Shown here one piece after another: positions 1 through 8,394 of a stretch of DNA of 64,000 nt. The DNA is from Tessaracoccus sp. (lineage in GTDB: Bacteria; Actinomycetota; Actinomycetes; Propionibacteriales; Propionibacteriaceae), in NCBI RefSeq assembly GCF_016714275.1, contig NZ_JADJNP010000001.1, forward strand, positions 186,001 to 250,000. Reading direction: 5' to 3'. The number at the start of each line of letters is the position of its first letter. Within the stretch, counting starts at the first letter, position 1. A model generated the notes under the pieces. The model ran no database searches. It was not told the DNA's origin and worked only from the letters and a program-made list of their open reading frames with translations. The position numbers were made by a program, and so were the translations under genes.

Positions 1-629
1 TTCGCGCCCGCGCCGATCATCACGCCGCGGCCGACCTTGGGGTGACGGTCGCCGCCTTCCTTGCCGGAGCCGCCGAGCGTCACCTCGTGCAGCATCGAGA
101 AGTCGTCCTCGACCACCGCGGTCTCACCGATCACGACGCTGGTGGCGTGGTCGAACATGATGCCCTTCCCGATCCGGGCACCGGGATGGATGTCGACGGC
201 GAACACCTCGGAGATGCGGCTCTGGAGGTACCACGCCAGCGGCTTGCGGCCCTGGAGCCAGTAGTGGTGCGCGACGCGGTATGCCTGGATGGCCTGGAAG
301 CCCTTGAAGTACAGGAGCGGATTGGCGTATCCGGGGCAGGCGGGGTCGCGCGAGACAACGGCCTGCAGATCGGCGAGGATCGCCCGCTGGATGCACTCGT
401 CTTCACTCAGGACCTGAAGGATGATGTCCCGCACGCCGAGCGCCGGCAGCGTCGAGTTGTCGAGCTTGCTGGCGAGCAGGTAACTCAGCGACTCTTCGAT
501 GTCCGGCTGGCTCAGCACCGTCGCGTAAAGGAAACCGGCCAGCAGCGGCTCCCGCTCGGCCGCGCGGGCGCACTCGGACTTGATGGCCATCCAGACCTGG
601 TCGTCTGGGACGATGCGCGCGGGATCCAT
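1..629 (-). CDS. cysE: Serine O-acetyltransferase, partial (C-terminus beyond window)
   Basis: Transfers acetyl from acetyl-CoA to serine, the first step of cysteine synthesis, in the cytosol. About 209 codons are visible; the start is at 629 and the gene runs off the left edge. The start ATG has a strong Shine-Dalgarno (AAGGAGA, 5 nt upstream). The N-terminal helical region (WMAIKSECARAAEREPLLAG, about residues 13-32) is typical of the long CysE form. A left-handed beta-helix follows, with IHPGARIGKGIMFDHATS and the HEVTLGG segment that contributes to the active site. No cysK is visible, but it could lie beyond the edge on the 3' side. Confidence 0.93.
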   Translation of the reverse strand, partial: MDPARIVPDDQVWMAIKSECARAAEREPLLAGFLYATVLSQPDIEESLSYLLASKLDNSTLPALGVRDIILQVLSEDECIQRAILADLQAVVSRDPACPGYANPLLYFKGFQAIQAYRVAHHYWLQGRKPLAWYLQSRISEVFAVDIHPGARIGKGIMFDHATSVVIGETAVVEDDFSMLHEVTLGGSGKEGGDRHPKVGRGVMIGAGA

Positions 630-764
630 GGGCTCTCCTTGGGCGGTGCTCGGCCCCAGGGTACTCACCGGCCGGGTGCGCTCCCAACCTGGTCCGCGCC
701 ACTTTCGCGCTCAGCCGACAGCGTCAAGACAGATTCGTCCGCAACCGTTGCATAGGATCAGGAC

Positions 765-1184
765 ATGGCAGACATCGCCCTGACCGATCACGACCTGCCC
801 GCGGCCGAGGAACTCGCCGCGCTCTATAGCAGTGTCGGCTGGACCATCTACTCGCGCGACCCGGCCTTGCTGCACGACGCCGTCGCCCGCTCGCTCCGCG
901 TCGTGAGTGCGCGCGACGACGGGAACCTGATGGGCCTCGCCCGCGTCGTCGGAGACGGCCTCACCATCGTCTACCTGCAGGACATCCTGGTGGCACCGTC
1001 GTATCAGCGCGCGGGGATCGGCCGGCGGCTCTTCGACCGCGTCTTCGAGCCGTTCCTGAGCGTGCGGCAGAAGGTGCTGATCACCGACGACGAGCCGCGC
1101 CAGCAGGCGTTCTACCAGCGGATGGGGTTCACCGAGATCCGCAAGATGCAGCATCCGATCCGCGCGTTCGTCCGGTTCGACTAG
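765..1184 (+). CDS. GNAT family N-acetyltransferase
   Basis: 139 aa single-domain GNAT protein; the substrate cannot be told from sequence. The acetyl-CoA pyrophosphate-binding loop is QRAGIGRRL (about residues 85-93), preceded by the beta-4 strand YLQDILVAPSY. The C-terminal FYQRMGFTEI segment is the usual beta-6/alpha-4 signature. It is divergent from cysE, with 135 nt between start codons, and is one of several GNAT genes in the first 9 kb. Length is normal for a stand-alone GNAT enzyme. Confidence 0.88.
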   Translation: MADIALTDHDLPAAEELAALYSSVGWTIYSRDPALLHDAVARSLRVVSARDDGNLMGLARVVGDGLTIVYLQDILVAPSYQRAGIGRRLFDRVFEPFLSVRQKVLITDDEPRQQAFYQRMGFTEIRKMQHPIRAFVRFD

Positions 1185-1310
1185 CCCGCTCGCTGCACCG
1201 TTTTACCGCGCGACGCGCCCTCGACTCTTCCGTTTGCGCCCAAATGTGAAACAGTAGGGGTGTGCGGTCGCAGTTTGGGCCGCACCGCCTGAAGAAAGTG
1301 ATACACAGCA

Positions 1311-1514
1311 ATGGCACAAGGAACCGTCAAGTGGTTCAACAGCGAAAAGGGCTTCGGCTTCATCGCTCCCGATGATGGTGGCAAGGACCTCTTCGTCCAC
1401 CACACCTCCATCACGGCTCGCGGCTTCCGCAGCCTCGAAGAGGCGCAGCGCGTCGAGTTCGACGTAGAGCAGGGCGACAAGGGTCCGCAGGCGGTCAACG
1501 TCACCGCACTCTGA
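1311..1514 (+). CDS. CspA-family cold shock protein
   Basis: 67 aa single cold-shock domain that binds single-stranded RNA/DNA and melts mRNA structure. It carries RNP1-like [10 protein letters not shown] (residues 14-23) and RNP2-like DLFVHHTSI (residues 27-35), and starts [18 protein letters not shown] as in actinobacterial Csp proteins. The 126 nt upstream region contains complementary segments (GCCCAAA at 1238-1244 with TTTGGGC at 1274-1280, and GTGCGG at 1262-1267 with CCGCAC at 1280-1285). These could fold in the leader, as in temperature-sensing csp leaders. A strong hairpin follows the gene. Confidence 0.96.
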   Translation: MAQGTVKWFNSEKGFGFIAPDDGGKDLFVHHTSITARGFRSLEEAQRVEFDVEQGDKGPQAVNVTAL

Positions 1515-1525
1515 CCCCAGATCTC

Positions 1526-1565
1526 ACGCACGAGCGCCCCGGTTTCGGCCGGGGCGTTCGTGCGT
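1526..1565 (+). terminator. Hairpin terminator after the cold shock gene
   Basis: A 17-bp stem (1526-1542 with 1549-1565, one G-T pair) closes a 6-nt loop (TTTCGG), 11 nt after the csp stop codon. No long T-run follows, which is common for actinobacterial terminators. Confidence 0.8.
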
Positions 1566-1585
1566 CCCACGACGACGCGGCTAGA

Positions 1586-1665
1586 GCTTGTTGCGAAAGC
1601 GGGGGCCGTAGCGAGCAGTGTCCTGGTCCGTCGTAGGCCATCTTCTGCTTTCGTATCGGGCCCTA
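1586..1665. repeat. MITE-like intergenic repeat, copy 1
   Basis: Imperfect inverted-repeat element of about 80 bp. It shares near-identical blocks with the reverse complement of 33738-33801: GCCGTAGCGAGCAG, GTAGGCCATCTTC and GCTTTCGTA. Both ends read roughly TGTTRCGAAAGCGG inward. This copy carries an 11-bp extra block in the centre (about 1621-1631) and its right end touches the stop codon of the flavoprotein gene. No transposase is present, so it would be non-autonomous. Confidence 0.7.
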
Positions 1666-2780
1666 GCCCCAGAGGTCGGCGATGATCGACTCCGCAAGGC
1701 CCAGGCCCGTGGACATGCCGATGCCGGTAGTGACGGACACGATCCGGACACCGTCGGCAGGCGCGACTCGGAGGAAGTCTCCGGGCCCCTTCGCGTACAC
1801 GCCCTGCCACCGCTGCCGCATCCGCAGTGGGTGGCCGAACAGGTCGGCGCTCAGCCGCTCGAGCAGCGAGAAGGCCCTCTCATCTTGGAAGGGACTGACC
1901 GCGACGCCGACGTCATGGGTGTCGCCGACGATCAGCGTCCCGTCGGGGCGCTGGGTGTACATCTGGTTGACGTCGTGCGCGAACACGCCGGGTTCCTGCC
2001 GCTCCAGCCGCGCGCGGATGTCGGCGGCCGACGGCGCGCCAGCGATGGCCGAGTAGCGCAGCATCGACGAGCCGGTGAGCAGCGGCAGGCCCAGACCTAC
2101 GCCGTCGGCCAGCATCATGTCGAGCGCGCACCGCTGGATGCCCTCGCCCTCGGCGATCACCGGATACAGCTGGTCGACGTCGTGCCCGACGGCCACGACG
2201 ATGGTTGCCGCCCGGATCTCGCCGCGCGACGTGTGGAGAATGCCGGGCTCGATTCCCAGAGCGGAGGTGCGCCAGTGGAACGCGACTCCTTCGGCGGCCA
2301 GATGCTTCGCGACGGCGGGCGCCGCCTCACGGGGGTCCACCTGGAGGTCGTCGGCCAGGTGCGCCCCGCCGACGGCGTCGGCGACGGGAACGAGGTCCGC
2401 GGTCTCGGCAGCGCTGAGCAGCCGCCCCACACCCGACTCGCGCAGCGCCGCGAGTTCGTCCTCGTGGCGGGCGACCATCACCGCCCCGGAGGCCCGATGC
2501 CAGAACCCGGCTCGCTCCCCCAGCCGCAACCACAGTTCGCGGCTCCGCCGCGCGAACGCAGCGGCCTCCCCCCGTGGATCGTCACGCCGACATGACCGAA
2601 GTTCCGGACACTCGCGCCCTGGACGACACCGGCCCTTTCGACGACGACGACCCGGAGCCCACGCGCGAGCGCGGCCGCGGCGAGGCCTAGGCCGACGATG
2701 CCCGCGCCGACCACGGCCACGTCGTACTCATCGTCGGCGACAGCCCTACGGCTAGCAGGACGGGATGCGTGTTCGACCAT
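1663..2780 (-). pseudogene. FAD-dependent oxidoreductase (glycine/D-amino-acid oxidase-like), frameshifted
   Basis: The protein would be a cytosolic DAO-family flavoprotein of about 372 aa. The N-terminal part, from ATG at 2780, has the Rossmann motif VVGAGIVGLGLAAAALARGL and then ASVRNFGHVGVT. The reading frame breaks at a run of six C (2568-2573 on the + strand). The rest continues in another frame as EAAAFARRSRELWLRLGER and runs to 1663, including VSVTTGIGMSTGLGLAESI, the C-terminal FAD-binding segment. One more G in the run, or two fewer, would restore a single frame. This may be a true mutation, a phase-variable tract or a sequencing error. It resembles the family with the ASVRNFG signature that I know as TIGR03364. 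Confidence 0.8.
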
Positions 2781-2887
2781 GCCGCCCACTGTGGCACAGA
2801 CAGACCCGGCGAGGAGCCGTCCGGTGTTCGCGGACCGCTCCCCTGGACTCACTCGTAGGAGCCTGCTGCACAAGGCATGATCTGGAG

Positions 2888-3640
2888 ATGCCGTTCACGA
2901 CGCTCCTCACGCCCTGGTATCGGCGTGATGCATCGGCGGCGGGGACCGCGGATCACCCGGGATCGACGGCCGCGACACCGATCCTCGACTATCGTGCCCA
3001 CGAGATCCAGCGCCTCGTAAGCAGGTCGCGACATCTCGCCGGCGAGCCGGGGGAACTCGCGACGCTGGCCTCCGCACATGCGATCATTCGCGACGAGGTA
3101 CGCCCCGTCTACGCGCTGAACGAGGCGACGCCGACGTCGCGCACGCTCGCGCGCGGCTTCGGATCGTGCAGTCAGCGACTCGCGATCCTGGAGAGCGTTG
3201 CCCGAACGGTCGGCGTCGCAACTCGCGTTCGGGCACTGCTCATCGACCGCTCGTTCTGGTATCCGCGCTTCCCGCGCATCGGGGGCTTCCTTCCCGACCA
3301 GATCGTTCTCGCGTGGCCCGAGTTCCTCGTGGATGATTGGCGCTCCCCCTCGGAGCTTTTCGGCCCGATCGGATGCCGTGGCGGGCCCGCTTTCACCAAC
3401 GCTGGCGACGAGACCCTCTTCGAGGCCGCCGGGCGGTGCGCCGTCGACTGGACCGGCCGATCCCCAGCGAGCGCCTACGACCTTTCGTGCTTCGTCACTG
3501 CAGATCAGGGCTACTTCGGCAGCCGGGATGAGCTCTTCGCCCGTCTCGGACAGACGCTCTGCACCCCCGCACGCATCCTGGCCGATCCAGTGCTGAGGCA
3601 GGTGTCCGCGGATGTGCGTGCGGGGGCAGACCAGGAGTAA
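2888..3640 (+). CDS. Transglutaminase-like domain protein
   Basis: About 250 aa from ATG 2888; the open frame extends upstream to 2765, but that part has out-of-family composition. A transglutaminase-like core is suggested by RGFGSCSQRLAILESVARTVGVATR, in which the Cys would be the nucleophile within the typical GxCxxxA...RxxGIPAR pattern. The segment where HaW/E is expected reads VLAWPEFLVDDW, so the catalytic His is not evident. The protein could be inactive or differently catalytic. No signal peptide is seen. It is separate from the MATE gene that follows 84 nt downstream. Function unknown. Confidence 0.7.
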   Translation: MPFTTLLTPWYRRDASAAGTADHPGSTAATPILDYRAHEIQRLVSRSRHLAGEPGELATLASAHAIIRDEVRPVYALNEATPTSRTLARGFGSCSQRLAILESVARTVGVATRVRALLIDRSFWYPRFPRIGGFLPDQIVLAWPEFLVDDWRSPSELFGPIGCRGGPAFTNAGDETLFEAAGRCAVDWTGRSPASAYDLSCFVTADQGYFGSRDELFARLGQTLCTPARILADPVLRQVSADVRAGADQE

Positions 3641-3724
3641 GCTGGTGGGCTCGCCCGGCGCTGCCGGACTTCCCCTTCATCCGCTCACGACCAGGCGTGC
3701 CCGCGCGCCCGGAGAGTATCTTTC

Positions 3725-5107
3725 ATGACCAAGACCCTGACGGTCGGCTCGCCCGTCCGTGTAGTTGTGCTGTTCGCAATCCCCCTGTTGCTGGGCAGCG
3801 TGTTCCAGCAGATCTACCACTTCACCGATGCCGTCGTCGTCGGACGCCTGCTTGGCGTCAATGCGCTGGCGGCCGTGGGATCGACGAGCAGCGTCCTTTT
3901 CCTGTTGCTCGGGTTCACCTTCGGCGCGGCGGGCGGCATGGCCATCCCGGTAGCCCGTTCGTTCGGGTCAGGAGACCTGGCCGCTACCCGCCGGTTCGTC
4001 GCGCTCGGCGCTCTGGTCTCAGCAGCAGTCGCTGTGGCGGTGACCGCCGCCGGAACGCTGTTCGCGGAGCCGCTGCTGACCCTCATGCGCATCCCGCCCG
4101 AGTTGATGGCGGACGCGACTTCCTTCCTGGTTGCCTCATTCTGGGCGGCACCCGCGACGATGGCCTTCAACTACGTGACCGCCGCCGTCCGGGCGTTGGG
4201 CGACAGCCGGACGCCGCTTGTCTTCTTGATCGCGTGCAGCGTGCTCAACGCCGGTTTGGTGTTCTTCTTCATCGGCGCCGCAGGCCTCGGCGTCCGGGGC
4301 GCCGCCCTGGCTACCGCCGTCGCCCAGCTTGCCTCGGCGGTCGGGTGCGCCTGGTGGGTGCTGCGCCGCACGCCCGCGCTGCGTCTCACCCGCGCCGACT
4401 GGACACCGGTCCACGGCGAGACCTCCGAGTCCGTCCGTCCCAGCATGGCGCTCGGCTTCCAGATGTCGGTGATCGCGATCGGCGCCATCGTGCTGCAGCA
4501 GGCTGTCAACGGACTCGGCCCCGACGCCGTGGCCGCGGCCACCACGGGGATGCGCATCGACCAGCTCGCGATCGCGGCGCTGTCGTCCTTCGGCGTCGCC
4601 ATGGTGACGTTCGTCGCGCAGAACCAGGGCGCAGGGCAGTGGGCTCGGATCCGTCGCGGAGTGTGGCAGATCAGTCTGGTGACCTGGGGTCTTTCGTTGG
4701 TGCTTGGCGTCACGCTGGTCGCCTTCGGAACCCCGATCGCCGAACTCTTCATCGGTACGAGCGAGCCCGGCATCGTGAGGCTCGCGCACGACTACCTGAC
4801 GGTCCAGGCATTCTTCTATCCGGTGCTGGCGAGCCTGTTCGTGCTGCGGCAAGCGATTCAAGGCCTCGGTGCAACCCTCATGCCGACGGTCGCGGGGTTC
4901 ATGGAACTGGTGTTCCGCGCCGCCGCCGGCCTGCTGCTGGTGGGCCCGCTCGGCTTCCTCGGCGTCGCGCTGGCCGGCCCCCTGGCCTGGGTCGGCGCGC
5001 TGGTTCCACTCGTGATCTCGTGGTTCGGGCACCGCCGCAGGCTGATCGCGCTGCAGGCCGAGGCCCTCGCCTCCACGCCACCCACCGAACTCGTGCGCGC
5101 GAGCTGA
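3725..5107 (+). CDS. MATE family efflux transporter
   Basis: 460 aa inner-membrane protein with about 12 hydrophobic segments. It would export cationic drugs or metabolites using an ion gradient. The N-terminal LGSVFQQIYHFTDAVVVGRL and the internal repeat around VLQQAVNGLGPDAVAAATTG are characteristic of MATE halves. The start ATG has GGAGAG 9 nt upstream. A long open frame (3697-5571) overlaps this gene in another frame; only its last 141 codons are real (the Arr gene). Neighbouring Arr suggests a small drug-resistance pair. Confidence 0.93.
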   Translation: MTKTLTVGSPVRVVVLFAIPLLLGSVFQQIYHFTDAVVVGRLLGVNALAAVGSTSSVLFLLLGFTFGAAGGMAIPVARSFGSGDLAATRRFVALGALVSAAVAVAVTAAGTLFAEPLLTLMRIPPELMADATSFLVASFWAAPATMAFNYVTAAVRALGDSRTPLVFLIACSVLNAGLVFFFIGAAGLGVRGAALATAVAQLASAVGCAWWVLRRTPALRLTRADWTPVHGETSESVRPSMALGFQMSVIAIGAIVLQQAVNGLGPDAVAAATTGMRIDQLAIAALSSFGVAMVTFVAQNQGAGQWARIRRGVWQISLVTWGLSLVLGVTLVAFGTPIAELFIGTSEPGIVRLAHDYLTVQAFFYPVLASLFVLRQAIQGLGATLMPTVAGFMELVFRAAAGLLLVGPLGFLGVALAGPLAWVGALVPLVISWFGHRRRLIALQAEALASTPPTELVRAS

Positions 5108-5145
5108 GCCCAAACACGCTCTCCGGCGCCTGGAACAATGGCGGC

Positions 5146-5571
5146 ATGACGGGAACGCGGCAGCTGGATGAAGGGCCCTTCTTCCATGGGACGCGCGCCG
5201 AGCTTCCACGCGGGTCACACTTGACCGCTGGTCATGCCTCGAACTACCGGTCCGAGATCATCATGAATCACGTCTACTTCACCGCGCTACGCGAGGGGGC
5301 GGGCCTCGCTGCGGAGATCGCGGCCATGCTCGGCCCGGATGGTGCGGAACCGCACGTCTACCTCGTTGAGCCTACCGGCCCCTTCGAGGACGACCCGAAC
5401 GTCACTGACAAGAAGTTCCCCGGAAACCCCACCCGCTCCTACCGGACGAGCGTGCCCCTCCTCGTCGTGGATGAGGTGACCGACTGGGCCCGTTTGACGC
5501 CCGAGGCCCTGGACACCTGGCGGGAGCGGCTCGCCGCACTGCGTGAGAGCAATGCGGAGATCATCAACTGA
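5146..5571 (+). CDS. arr: NAD(+)-rifampin ADP-ribosyltransferase
   Basis: 141 aa. Inactivates rifamycins by ADP-ribosylating the ansa chain. Family residues are visible: the His of FFHGTRAEL, the Tyr of NHVYFTA and the Asp of GPFEDDPNVTDKKFPGNP, followed by TRSYRTSVPL. ATG 5146 gives a protein of normal Arr length. It lies 38 nt after the MATE gene on the same strand. Its stop overlaps the 3' end of the opposite-strand antitoxin gene by 8 bp. Confidence 0.94.
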   Translation: MTGTRQLDEGPFFHGTRAELPRGSHLTAGHASNYRSEIIMNHVYFTALREGAGLAAEIAAMLGPDGAEPHVYLVEPTGPFEDDPNVTDKKFPGNPTRSYRTSVPLLVVDEVTDWARLTPEALDTWRERLAALRESNAEIIN

Positions 5572-5797
5572 CGCCGCCACACAGCGCTGCGTCGGCCCAA
5601 GCGAGATCCGCGTCGCTCACAGGCCCTAACTCCCGATCGAGATCATCAAGCAACCTGGTCAGGCTGCCTTCGCGCTGAGAACGGGCTACGGCCTCGCTGA
5701 TGAACCCGGAAACAGACGCCGCGCGCCCCTCTTCGACTGCGCGGCAGGCAGCTGCTACTTGCTCCGGTGGGAGGCTGATCGCAATCCTCTCGGTCAT
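5564..5797 (-). CDS. Orphan antitoxin-like protein
   Basis: 77 aa. The pattern RIAISLPPEQVAAACRAVEE followed by GRAASVSGFISEAVARS is that of short DNA-binding antitoxins paired with PIN-domain VapC toxins in actinobacteria. The C-terminal DDLDRELGPVSDADLAWADA is the expected toxin-binding tail. No toxin gene follows: downstream of the stop the strand is antisense to arr. The toxin was probably lost or replaced, or this antitoxin acts with a distant partner. Confidence 0.75.
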   Translation of the reverse strand: MTERIAISLPPEQVAAACRAVEEGRAASVSGFISEAVARSQREGSLTRLLDDLDRELGPVSDADLAWADAALCGGVS

Positions 5798-5851
5798 GTC
5801 GAAAGGCTACGGCGAAGTCGCGCCGGAGAACCGCCTTCGTAGAATGGCGCC

Positions 5852-6287
5852 ATGAGCGTGAGGATGGACAACGTCGGCATCGTCGTCGAAGATCTCGCCG
5901 CCGCGGTCGAGTTCTTCCGCGAACTCGGACTGGAGCTTGAGGGTCAGGCGATGGTCGAGGACGAGTGGTGGGCGCGTGACCGGCTTGGGCGAGCAGCGCG
6001 TCGAAATTGCGATGATGCGCACCCCTGACGGACACGGTCGGGTCGAGCTCTCGCGCTTCCTCGAACCGTCGGTCGTCGCTGATCACCGGACGGCTCCCGT
6101 GAACGCGTTGGGCTACCTGCGCGTCATGTTCGAAGTGAGCGACATCGACGAGACCTTGGCCTGGCTGCACAGACGCGGCGCGGAACTGGTCAGCGACGAC
6201 GTGGTCCGGTACGGGGACGCCTACCGGCTCTGCTACGTGCGCAGCCCCGAGGGCATCCTGATCGGACTCGCTGAGGAACTCAGCTGA
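5852..6287 (+). pseudogene. VOC (glyoxalase/bleomycin-resistance fold) protein, frameshifted
   Basis: From ATG 5852 the N-terminal half reads MSVRMDNVGIVVEDLAAAVE and FFRELGLELEGQAMVEDEW. The frame breaks near 5965-5980. The remainder, in another frame, reads GRVTGLGEQRVEIAMM and ends EGILIGLAEELS at 6287. Joined, it is a normal-length VOC protein of about 144 aa. The second beta-alpha-beta-beta-beta module (LGYLRVMFEVSDIDETLAWL) is intact. Substrate unknown. Either a real 1-nt indel or a sequencing error. Confidence 0.8.
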
Positions 6288-6350
6288 CGACCGCCGTTCC
6301 AAGCTCGCCCTCGGGCGTTTGGCATGGTCCATGACGGAGGTGCCCGGTAG

Positions 6351-6800
6351 TCAGGGTGACGCGACGACGGGCTCGGTAGTCGTCAGGTCCTTGCGGAGGA
6401 CGATCTCCGTCGGCTCCCCCGGCAGGAGCAGCGCACCGCAGTCGACCCATCCGCGCTTCCTGTAGAAGTGTTGCGCGTCCTCATCGGACTGGGTAGATGT
6501 CAGCGCGTAGTCGTGTCCGTCAGCCCGCAGCCCGGCCTCCCACGCTTTCACCAGACGGTCGCCCCACCCCCTTCCGCGGAAGGGCTCGAGCACGAAGAGC
6601 ATGTTCATGAAGGGCACCTCGTCCCAGAAGAGACCCCATCGCAGCCACCCGACCGCGCTTCCCTCTTCCTCGGCGAGCAGGATGCGACCGGTCGCCACCA
6701 GATCCGCCAGGTTGCCACCTCGGACGTGCCGGTCGTTCGCAACCAGAAAGACGACGTCATCCACGCTGGCGACACGGACGCCGTCGTCTCGTTCAGGCAT
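6351..6800 (-). CDS. GNAT family N-acetyltransferase
   Basis: 149 aa from ATG 6800, chosen because GAGAGGA sits 7 nt upstream; an alternative in-frame start lies at 6827. The acetyl-CoA loop is PFRGRGWGDRLVKAWE and the C-terminal motif is FYRKRGWVDCG. It faces the VOC gene tail to tail and is divergent from the deoxyribosyltransferase-like gene. Substrate unknown. Confidence 0.87.
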   Translation of the reverse strand: MPERDDGVRVASVDDVVFLVANDRHVRGGNLADLVATGRILLAEEEGSAVGWLRWGLFWDEVPFMNMLFVLEPFRGRGWGDRLVKAWEAGLRADGHDYALTSTQSDEDAQHFYRKRGWVDCGALLLPGEPTEIVLRKDLTTTEPVVASP

Positions 6801-6882
6801 CGCACGGTCCTCTCCCCAACGCGCCACCGCGTCGCTCGGGAGCCTACACCGCTCTTTAGCACGGTCCTGACGGCTATCACTC

Positions 6883-6904
6883 GGAGGTCGCCTAGGCCAC
6901 CTCC
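6883..6904. promoter_or_regulatory. Near-perfect 22-bp palindrome between divergent genes
   Basis: GGAGGT, then GCCTAGGC in the centre, then ACCTCC, with one mismatched pair. It lies in the 228 nt between the GNAT gene (start 6800) and the gene starting at 7029. It could be an operator; no regulator is adjacent. Confidence 0.4.
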
Positions 6905-7028
6905 CGGGCCTTCGGTTCTACGACATGCCCGTCATCGAGTAAGAGCTCACGCCCGGAGCCCGCCATCAGGCCTGGCGCTGGAACCTGCACTGACATTGGA
7001 GCACGTAGTCTTGCCGAGAAGGAGCACC

Positions 7029-7427
7029 ATGGAGGACGACATCCCAGATCCCGACCCGAGGCAGGCACCGACCCACCGACCCGGGCGGCAGATGCCGGCT
7101 GTGCTATGCGAGCCAACCGCCGATCGGCCGCGGATCGTGTGCATCTGTGGCTCGACGAGGTTCCGCGATGAGATGGCGGACGCGAACCGACGGCTGACGC
7201 TCGCCGGCGCGATCGTGCTGGCCCCGGCCGTATTCCAGCACCGAGGAGACATCATCACCGACGAGCAGAAGGCTGGTCTGGACGCGCTTCACCTCAGGAA
7301 GATTGACCTTGCCGATGCCGTGCTCGTCGTCGATCCCGGGGGCTATGTCGGCGACTCGACCAGCCGCGAGGTCGCCTATGCCCATTCCCAGGGCAAGCCC
7401 GTTGTCAGGCTTTCAGCCCTGGCCTAG
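7029..7427 (+). CDS. Nucleoside 2-deoxyribosyltransferase-like protein
   Basis: 132 aa from ATG 7029, preceded by a clear AAGGAG. A hydrophilic N-terminus of about 33 residues precedes the conserved start IVCICGSTRFRDEMADANRR of the deoxyribosyltransferase-like fold. DLADAVLVVDPGGYVGDSTS and REVAYAHSQGKPVVRL complete the fold. Family members cleave or transfer the glycosidic bond of nucleosides or nucleotides, but the exact substrate is not readable here. It is followed by 400+ nt with repeat elements and no convincing gene. Confidence 0.8.
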   Translation: MEDDIPDPDPRQAPTHRPGRQMPAVLCEPTADRPRIVCICGSTRFRDEMADANRRLTLAGAIVLAPAVFQHRGDIITDEQKAGLDALHLRKIDLADAVLVVDPGGYVGDSTSREVAYAHSQGKPVVRLSALA

Positions 7428-7493
7428 GCGGGCTGGACCGCCGGGCTCAGTTCAGCGCCGCCAGCCAATGTGAATCAATGCCGACAGTGGTCT

Positions 7494-7613
7494 CACCGAG
7501 GTCAATTCCGTTCAGTCACCGCGCCTTCTCGAGATGCCAGGTTGGATCTGCCAGCATGCTGACGCCCGCAACCCGGCTGTTGCGCACACGCTGGGCAACC
7601 GAACGTTTTCAGC
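7494..7613. repeat. Structured intergenic repeat, copy 1
   Basis: Aligns with 9594-9712 over about 120 bp. Shared blocks include ATTCCG, GGTTGGATC/TGTTGGATC, CAGCATGCTGACG, GCTGGGCAAC and GAAC. The core is an imperfect hairpin centred on CAGCATGCTG with outer GGTT/AACC arms. The surrounding 7428-7854 interval otherwise holds only small open frames on both strands that look like no known protein, plus an 8-1-8 palindrome at 7633-7649. Confidence 0.6.
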
Positions 7614-7632
7614 CTCGCTGAGGACGGGAGTC

Positions 7633-7649
7633 GCACGGACCGTCCGTGC
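7633..7649. repeat. 8-1-8 inverted repeat
   Basis: GCACGGAC, one C, then GTCCGTGC: perfect arms, no T-run. It is a possible operator or terminator stem in a gene-free interval. Confidence 0.35.
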
Positions 7650-7854
7650 CCATGCTCGCCGTAGGTCCTCTATTGCCGGAGTCAGGTGCTCAACCGGCAT
7701 GAGCAACAACCGGGGCCTGCGAACGGCCTCGCGCCCCGCGTTCCCAGAGCGCACGGAGAACCCCGGCTCAAGCCTCGTCACCGTCGACGCAGAGTCTCCC
7801 CACTAAGCTATGCGGGCTTGGCAGCGATGCTCCAGACGCACCATGAGGAGAACC

Positions 7855-8355
7855 TTGATCCATCCCGCTTCCGTTCCCGTACCAGCCCACACCGCCGCGC
7901 TGACCATTGCCGAGGTGTCCCGAGACACCTGGTTCGCGGCGACGCAGCTGAGCGTCGCGCCGGAGCAGATCGCCCACTCCTCCGCGCCCGTCGTGTACTG
8001 GCTTGCCGAGTCGCGATTCGAAGGCCACTTCCGTCCCATGCTGATCTCGAGAGGCGACACGCCCGTCGGCTTCCTCGTCTACGGGATCGATCCCGACGAC
8101 GACGAGTACTGGTTGATCACGTTCATGATCGACCACCGGTTCCAGGCGCAGGGGCTGGGCCGACAGGCGCTCCAGGCCTTCCTCCGACGGTTCGACCACG
8201 ACCATCCACGCCGAGTGATCAGGCTCGGCCATCACCCGGAGAACGCCGTCGCCGCCCACCTTTACGACTCTCTCGGGTTCCGGCCGACGGGCGAGGTCAT
8301 CGGTGGCGAAGTGATCCGCGAACGACCGCCCGCCGTCGCACCCGGTCAGGACTGA
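7855..8355 (+). CDS. GNAT family N-acetyltransferase (polyamine-acetyltransferase-like)
   Basis: 166 aa from TTG 7855, chosen because GAGGAG lies 5 nt upstream; ATG 7843 and ATG 7810 are in-frame alternatives. The YWLITFMIDHRFQAQGLGRQ segment contains beta-4 and the acetyl-CoA loop, and LYDSLGFRPTGEV is the C-terminal signature. Similar proteins are often annotated as spermidine/spermine acetyltransferases, but this is not proof of substrate. It faces another GNAT gene with 39 nt between stops. Confidence 0.85.
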   Translation: MIHPASVPVPAHTAALTIAEVSRDTWFAATQLSVAPEQIAHSSAPVVYWLAESRFEGHFRPMLISRGDTPVGFLVYGIDPDDDEYWLITFMIDHRFQAQGLGRQALQAFLRRFDHDHPRRVIRLGHHPENAVAAHLYDSLGFRPTGEVIGGEVIRERPPAVAPGQD

Positions 8356-8394
8356 GTGCTCCGAACGGGGAGTCGCTCTACCGAAGGCCTCCTG

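Noticed and set aside
3697..5571. A 624-codon open frame across the MATE gene
   Set aside because: Only its last 141 codons (Arr) resemble a protein; the rest is an Arg/Pro-rich out-of-frame shadow of the MATE gene.
7512..7806. Small ORFs of about 90 codons on both strands
   Set aside because: No family resemblance, no ribosome-binding site, and they overlap the repeat element.
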